From NCBI GenBank assembly GCA_038238915.1, contig JBBSFH010000004.1, forward strand, positions 62,001-126,000: a DNA stretch of 64,000 nucleotides, given 5' to 3'. The notes under the pieces were generated by a model. It did no database searches and had not been told where the DNA came from. It was given only the letters and a program-made list of their open reading frames with translations. The DNA is from JAVVHE01 sp038238915. GTDB taxonomy: Bacteria > Pseudomonadota > Alphaproteobacteria > Sphingomonadales > Sphingomonadaceae. Below, one piece after another: positions 59,729-64,000 of the stretch. The stretch's first letter is position 1. Each line of letters opens with the position of its first letter. Position numbers and translations under genes: made by a program.

Positions 59729-60643
59729 TTGGCGACCGGCCTCAGACGGTTTCTGTGCACGGTGGAGGAGCGCGACGTGGATCTTCTGCTCATGGAGGAG
59801 TTCCACGTTTCGCCTTCGTTCGTGGTTTGGTTTACGGACCGTCTGGGGTTAGGTGCGAGCGTCAAGTTTCATGGAGCGTGGCATTCGCTTTGCGATCAAG
59901 ACGGCGAAACTGACTTGATGCTGCGCGTTCAGTCTGGTGATGAACGTGTGGCAGTGTTGATCGAAAACAAGATCACCGCGCCGGAGCAGCCTGAGCAAGA
60001 TAAGCGCTATCATGTTCGAGGCGAACGTGCTCGTCAGGCCGGCCACTGCGAACGATTCACGACGGCAATCTGTGCCCCACAGATGTACCTATCTGGGCTG
60101 GCCGACACCTCGGCGTATGAACATCGAGTACCTTACGAGGCCATACGCGACTGGTATAAAGATCAGCTTGGTGAACGGGCCGCCTGGCGTTGCCAAGTTA
60201 TGGGAGAAGCAATCGAGCAAGGGCGTCGCGGCTACGTGATGAAAGTCCACGCTAACAAGACCTTATTCCATGGTGATTACTGGATTCATGTGCAATCGCA
60301 CTATCCGACGCTCGTTATGGCTAGGCCTGGCAAAAAAGGGCCAAAATCAGATTGGATGATGCTTCGAGCGCCCGACCTTACATCGGGATCCGTACTCATC
60401 CACAAAAACGATCAGGGCTGCGTCGACTTGGAATTTGCGCGCACACGAGCGACAGACTTGGCAAAAAGGCGCCAAGCTCACTGGCCTACCGCATTGCGAG
60501 TTGTTCAAAGAGGAAACTCTGCTGCGCTAAGCATTCTCGTTCCTCGATGTAATATGGACATCAGCCTTAACGACCAGCTTGACTCGGTGGACGCCGCACT
60601 AAGAGTTGCAGAAGAGCTTGCTGCAATCATGAAAGTCCCCTAG
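59729..60643 (+). CDS. PD-(D/E)XK nuclease superfamily protein (orphan)
   Basis: A 304-residue protein. The PD-(D/E)XK core is visible: Asp in DGETDLMLRV and the E-x-K in VAVLIENKITAPEQ, followed by QPEQDKRYHVRGERAR, as in PDDEXK_4-type proteins. The C-terminal 140 residues are mixed alpha/beta with no recognised domain. TTG at 59729 has AGGAGG 8 bases upstream, inside the end of the previous gene. The DNA is clearly less G+C-rich and uses different codons from its neighbours, a sign of transfer. Members of this superfamily include restriction and defence nucleases; no partner gene is present. Confidence 0.7.
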   Translation: MATGLRRFLCTVEERDVDLLLMEEFHVSPSFVVWFTDRLGLGASVKFHGAWHSLCDQDGETDLMLRVQSGDERVAVLIENKITAPEQPEQDKRYHVRGERARQAGHCERFTTAICAPQMYLSGLADTSAYEHRVPYEAIRDWYKDQLGERAAWRCQVMGEAIEQGRRGYVMKVHANKTLFHGDYWIHVQSHYPTLVMARPGKKGPKSDWMMLRAPDLTSGSVLIHKNDQGCVDLEFARTRATDLAKRRQAHWPTALRVVQRGNSAALSILVPRCNMDISLNDQLDSVDAALRVAEELAAIMKVP

Positions 60644-60675
60644 GATTGTTGCTAGTATTTATACAATAAGTTTTC

Positions 60676-62478
60676 TTATCGTTGGCCTGCGATCCAGTCG
60701 TCGATCTTGGCTTCCAGCACCGCCATCGGCAGCGCGCCATCTTCGAGCACACGCGCGTGGAACTGGCGCACATCGAACTTGGGCCCGAGCGCATGTTCGG
60801 CCTTGGTGCGCAGGCGACGGATGGTGAGCTGCCCCACCTTGTAGGCGAGCGCTTGGCTGGGGATGGCGATGTAGCGTTCGACTTCCGAGGTCGCGTCGGT
60901 GCGGCCCATCGCCGAATTATCGAGCATGTATTTGATCGATTGATCGCGCGTCCATCCCATTGAATGGATGCCGGTATCGACCACGAGACGCATCGCGCGC
61001 AGCATCTCGTCGTTCAGATTGCCGAACTTCTGGTAGGGATCCTTGTAAAGACCAAGTTCCTCGCCGAGGCTTTCCGAATAGAGCGCCCAGCCTTCGACAT
61101 AGGCGGTGTTGCCGCCAAAGCGCTGGAAGGCGGGCAGGTTTGCATCTTCCTGCGCGAGGCTGATCTGGAAGTGGTGGCCAGGCTCGCCCTCGTGCAGGAA
61201 CAAGGTCTCCTCGGTGAAGGTCTGGCGGCTCGGCAAATCATAGGTGTTGTAATAGAACACGCCCGGGCGCGAGCCATCGGGGGTGCCCTGCTGATAGTAA
61301 GCGCCCGCCTGGTTCTTGGCGACGTAATCGGGCACCGTCCGGATTTCGAGCGGTGCCTTGGGCACCAGCACGAACAGGCGCGGCAGCTGCGTTTCCACCT
61401 TCGCCTTGATCTTGCGGAAATCGTCGCCGAATGCCTGTGCGGACGCGGGCGCGAGCTTGGGATCCTTGCGCAGCGCAACGAAGAACTCGGCGAGCGTGCC
61501 CTTGAAGCCGACCTGCTTGCGGATCGCTTCCATCCCCGCCCTGATCCGCGCCACCTCGCTCAGGCCCAGCGCGTGAATTTGCGGGGGCGTCATGTTCGTC
61601 GTCGTCGTCGAGCGGACCAGATACGCGTACAGCGCCGGACCGCCCGGCATCTGCCCCAGCCCCACGCTGGTGCGCGCATGCGGGCGGTACTCGGTCTTCA
61701 GGAAGTCGCGCATGCGCACATAGGCAGGATCGATCTTGTCTTTGACCGCCGCCGCATACGTCGCGGTCAGTCGTGTTTGATCGGCAGCCGAGATCGAGGC
61801 GGGATATTTGTGCGTCGGCCCCATGAACGGGCTCTTGTCGACGCCCTGCGCGATCAGCGCGTCGAGCTGGCCCAGCACATTGTCCACCACCAGCACCGGC
61901 TGCGTCACCCCGCTCGTCTCGCCCTGGCGGAAGCGCACGATCGCCGCATCGAGAGTGGCAACGAAACCGTCGATCCGCTTCAGATTATTCTCATAATCTG
62001 TCAGTGTCTTGAACGGAGCCGCTCCCTCGCCCGACGACAGGTCGGGGAAAAAGGTATGAAAACCCTGGAAGTGATCGATCGGCCGAACGATCGTTGCTGC
62101 AACGATTGCTGGCTGAAGTCCCGCGATGGTGTCCAGCGTCTGGAACTTGAACACATCGTAGCTCACCTTGTCTGCCGCGCTGAGCGAGGCGCGATCGATC
62201 GCGTTCAGCGCCGCAAGATCCTGCTGCGCAGCCGCGAGGTTGGCGGCGATCGAAGAATCGCTCAGATAATCGCCGAACCGATCAGCGTAGCGCAGATCGC
62301 CGCGGAACAGCCCCTGGATCGGACTTCGCTTGAGTTGGCCCTCGTCTGAATCGTGGAAAATCCTGGCGAGCGCTGGCGAGCGTGCTGCGGCGGATGTTGC
62401 GGCAGTGACCGCACTCACCGGAACAAGTGCGAGCGGCGTGGCGGCGAGAAGCAGGGCAGCAGCAAGGGCCAGACGCAT
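60676..62478 (-). CDS. Secreted DUF885 family protein (putative metallopeptidase)
   Basis: A 600-residue protein with a signal peptide (about residues 1-27; LALAAALLLAATPLALVPVSA) and a helical DUF885 domain. The zinc-type motif is LFLHEGEPGHHFQISLA (HExxxHH-like), followed by EGWALYSESLGEELGLY and the C-terminal ALAYKVGQLTIRRLR. The family is related to thermolysin-like and M32-like peptidases, but activity is rarely shown. It ends 32 bases from the convergent nuclease-like gene. Confidence 0.9.
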   Translation of the reverse strand: MRLALAAALLLAATPLALVPVSAVTAATSAAARSPALARIFHDSDEGQLKRSPIQGLFRGDLRYADRFGDYLSDSSIAANLAAAQQDLAALNAIDRASLSAADKVSYDVFKFQTLDTIAGLQPAIVAATIVRPIDHFQGFHTFFPDLSSGEGAAPFKTLTDYENNLKRIDGFVATLDAAIVRFRQGETSGVTQPVLVVDNVLGQLDALIAQGVDKSPFMGPTHKYPASISAADQTRLTATYAAAVKDKIDPAYVRMRDFLKTEYRPHARTSVGLGQMPGGPALYAYLVRSTTTTNMTPPQIHALGLSEVARIRAGMEAIRKQVGFKGTLAEFFVALRKDPKLAPASAQAFGDDFRKIKAKVETQLPRLFVLVPKAPLEIRTVPDYVAKNQAGAYYQQGTPDGSRPGVFYYNTYDLPSRQTFTEETLFLHEGEPGHHFQISLAQEDANLPAFQRFGGNTAYVEGWALYSESLGEELGLYKDPYQKFGNLNDEMLRAMRLVVDTGIHSMGWTRDQSIKYMLDNSAMGRTDATSEVERYIAIPSQALAYKVGQLTIRRLRTKAEHALGPKFDVRQFHARVLEDGALPMAVLEAKIDDWIAGQR

Positions 62479-62549
62479 AAGTAACCTCCGTTGAACATGG
62501 CGGGTGTGTTAGGCGTCTAGCGCAGCGGCGGCAAGGCGCGGGCGCGACC

Positions 62550-62891
62550 TCAATGCGGGTGCGCGTGGCGCGGCTGATAGACGCCCATCGTCATGCCGCT
62601 CGGCAGCGTCACGTTGACCGCGCGGCCCCAGCCTTCCTCCATCGCGGGCATCACCGCCGCGCCTGCCGACGCCATTTTCGCCTCGAATGCGTCGAGATCG
62701 GGGGTCATCAGATAGAAATCGGTCTTGCCGCCGGTCGCGGCGGGATGGATGCCCAGTTCGGTCGGCGGCACGGCGAAAATCAGCCAGCCGCCCCCCGCGT
62801 CGACCGTTTTCATCTCGAACACATCGCGAAAGAAAGCCCGGTCCGCTTCCGCGTTCGCCGAATAGATCATCACATGCGCGCCGCTGATCAT
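62550..62891 (-). CDS. VOC family protein
   Basis: A 113-residue glyoxalase-fold protein: ISGAHVMIYSANAEADRAFF opens the first module, GGWLIFAVPPTELGIHP carries a His, and NVTLPSGMTMGVYQPRHAHPH ends with a His-rich tail. The ATG at 62891 has GGGAG 7 bases upstream; an earlier in-frame start at 62927 is less likely. The substrate is unknown. It is divergent from the RND adaptor gene. Confidence 0.85.
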   Translation of the reverse strand: MISGAHVMIYSANAEADRAFFRDVFEMKTVDAGGGWLIFAVPPTELGIHPAATGGKTDFYLMTPDLDAFEAKMASAGAAVMPAMEEGWGRAVNVTLPSGMTMGVYQPRHAHPH

Positions 62892-63030
62892 CTCGATGCT
62901 CCCATCATGGTGGAGGGATCGTACCACGTGCGTGCGAACGTCGCACCCGGCTTTGTCGCGCCGTTTGACGACGCGCCGTGCGTTGCCCTACCTGTCCGTG
63001 CCGCCTTCGGGCGCCGTTCTGGATTTCAAG

Positions 63031-64000
63031 ATGATCGCATCCGTCCACCGCCTGCCTGCGCTGGCGCTGCTCGCGCTTTTGGCTGGTTGTGGCGGCGAAG
63101 GGCGCAGCGTGGACAAGACGACCCCGCCCGGCGGAGGCGCTGGCGGAGGCGCGCCGCCGCCGCCGCAGGTGATCCTAGATACCGTCCGCGCCGCACCCAC
63201 CCCCAACCTGCTCGAGTTCCCCGGCCGCGTGCAGGCGGTGCGCACCGCCGAGGTGCGCGCGCGCGTAACGGGCATCGTCGAGCGACGGCTGTACCAGGAA
63301 GGTTCGGACGTGAAGGCCGGGCAGGTGCTATACCGCATCGATCCGCTGCCGCTGCGCGCCACCTTCGATGCCGCGACCGGTGCGCTCGGCCGCGCGCACG
63401 CCGTTGCCCTGAACGCGAAACAGGATGTCGACCGCTTCCGGCCGCTCGTGGCCGAGAACGCGATCAGTCGCCAGGAATATGACGCCGCCGTCGGCAAGCT
63501 CGCTCAGGCGCAGGCGGACGTGCGCTCGGCTACCGCGCAGAGCGAGCAGGCGCGCCTCAATCTGGGCTACGCCACCGTGACTGCGCCGATCGCTGGCCGC
63601 GCCGGTCGCAGCGCGGTCACTGAGGGTGCGCTCGCGTCCTCCACCGCGGCGACGCTGATGACGACGATCGACCAACTCGATCCGATCTATGTCAATTTCA
63701 GCCAGTCGAACGCCGAACTGCTCGCGCTGCGCCGTCAGATCGATCGCGGCGATGTCCACACGCTCGGCCTAGCGAAGACGCGGGTGACGCTGCTGCTCGA
63801 GGATGGCACGCGCTACGATCAGTCGGGCCGCCTCAACTTCCTCGATCTTTCGGTCGATCCCACCACCGGCGGCGTCTCGCTGCGCGCGGTGTTCCCCAAT
63901 CCGCGCCGCCTGCTGCTGCCGGGCGAGTTCGTCCGCGCGCGGGTCGAAGCCGGAGTGACGTCGGACGCGATTACCATTCCCCAGTCCGCTGTGGTGTTGA
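63031..64000 (+). CDS. RND efflux system periplasmic adaptor (membrane fusion protein), 3' end outside window
   Basis: The first 323 residues of an AcrA/MexA-like lipoprotein. The signal peptide ends at a lipobox (ALLALLAGCGGEG, Cys20), followed by a Gly/Pro linker. Then come the barrel-sandwich motif EVRARVTGIVERRLYQEGSD, the alpha-hairpin (LGRAHAVALNAKQDVDRF; EYDAAVGKLAQAQADVRSA), YATVTAPIAGRAGRSAVTEG and the beta-barrel (RLLLPGEFVRARVEAGV). The frame runs off the window end. An RND pump gene probably follows. GTG at 62998 is an alternative start but the lipobox favours 63031. Confidence 0.95.
   Translation, partial: MIASVHRLPALALLALLAGCGGEGRSVDKTTPPGGGAGGGAPPPPQVILDTVRAAPTPNLLEFPGRVQAVRTAEVRARVTGIVERRLYQEGSDVKAGQVLYRIDPLPLRATFDAATGALGRAHAVALNAKQDVDRFRPLVAENAISRQEYDAAVGKLAQAQADVRSATAQSEQARLNLGYATVTAPIAGRAGRSAVTEGALASSTAATLMTTIDQLDPIYVNFSQSNAELLALRRQIDRGDVHTLGLAKTRVTLLLEDGTRYDQSGRLNFLDLSVDPTTGGVSLRAVFPNPRRLLLPGEFVRARVEAGVTSDAITIPQSAVVL

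Overview
The window looks like chromosomal DNA of a Sphingomonas-like alphaproteobacterium (Sphingomonadales). The evidence is the high G+C content, GTG and TTG starts, the TIGR02300/FYDLN family protein, a DksA without its zinc cysteines, TorF-type and TonB-dependent outer-membrane proteins, and the order bamA-skp-fabZ with no lpxD or lpxA. The last point suits a bacterium whose outer leaflet uses glycosphingolipids rather than lipid A. I see no rRNA or tRNA genes, phage, IS element or CRISPR array. Almost everything is ordinary core genome, with a few accessory genes.

Layout: 1-2933 holds envelope biogenesis genes (BamA C-terminal part, Skp, FabZ). 2965-13108 is a mixed housekeeping stretch: hemerythrin under a likely general-stress promoter, fasciclin protein, SDR, DUF3429 protein, rplY-pth-GNAT, ychF, GST-queG and secreted proteins. 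13241-19006 (minus strand) is a complex I locus, nuoABCD-(small TM)-(repeat)-(small TM)-nuoE-(coiled coil)-nuoF. It stops after nuoF, so nuoG-N must lie elsewhere. 19119-24556 carries fabG, a VapBC pair, acpP-fabF, mltG and psd. 24797-30479 carries pirin, nadA, DUF4230 protein, an MBL hydrolase, rpmG, mscS and argJ. 30758-34058 is secA and dksA.

34071-36687 is a metal-import unit: a TonB-dependent receptor divergent from nikR, with a near-perfect NikR operator between them. Glutathione reductase follows. 38196-44075 is a fatty-acid beta-oxidation operon (MerR-family regulator, acyl-CoA dehydrogenase, thiolase, FadB-like multifunctional enzyme) with a palindromic operator in front. The same 90-bp palindromic repeat fills both spacers around the thiolase. 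44108-53436 contains an M19-family protein with an altered metal site, a metallophosphoesterase, a CsgG-SH3 protein, cysteine synthase, an MFS transporter, a glycosyltransferase, bamD and recN. 53442-54908 is a compact arsenic operon (arsR-arsC-aquaporin). 54942-64000 holds outer-membrane channels, arfB, a Bcr-type exporter, the FYDLN protein, an orphan PD-(D/E)XK nuclease-like gene of foreign-looking composition, a DUF885 protein, a VOC protein and the start of an RND efflux adaptor.

No wholly new multi-gene system is evident. The best leads are the NikR-controlled receptor, the split complex I locus with three accessory small genes, the orphan nuclease-like gene, the variant M19 protein, the CsgG-SH3 fusion and the palindromic repeat family.
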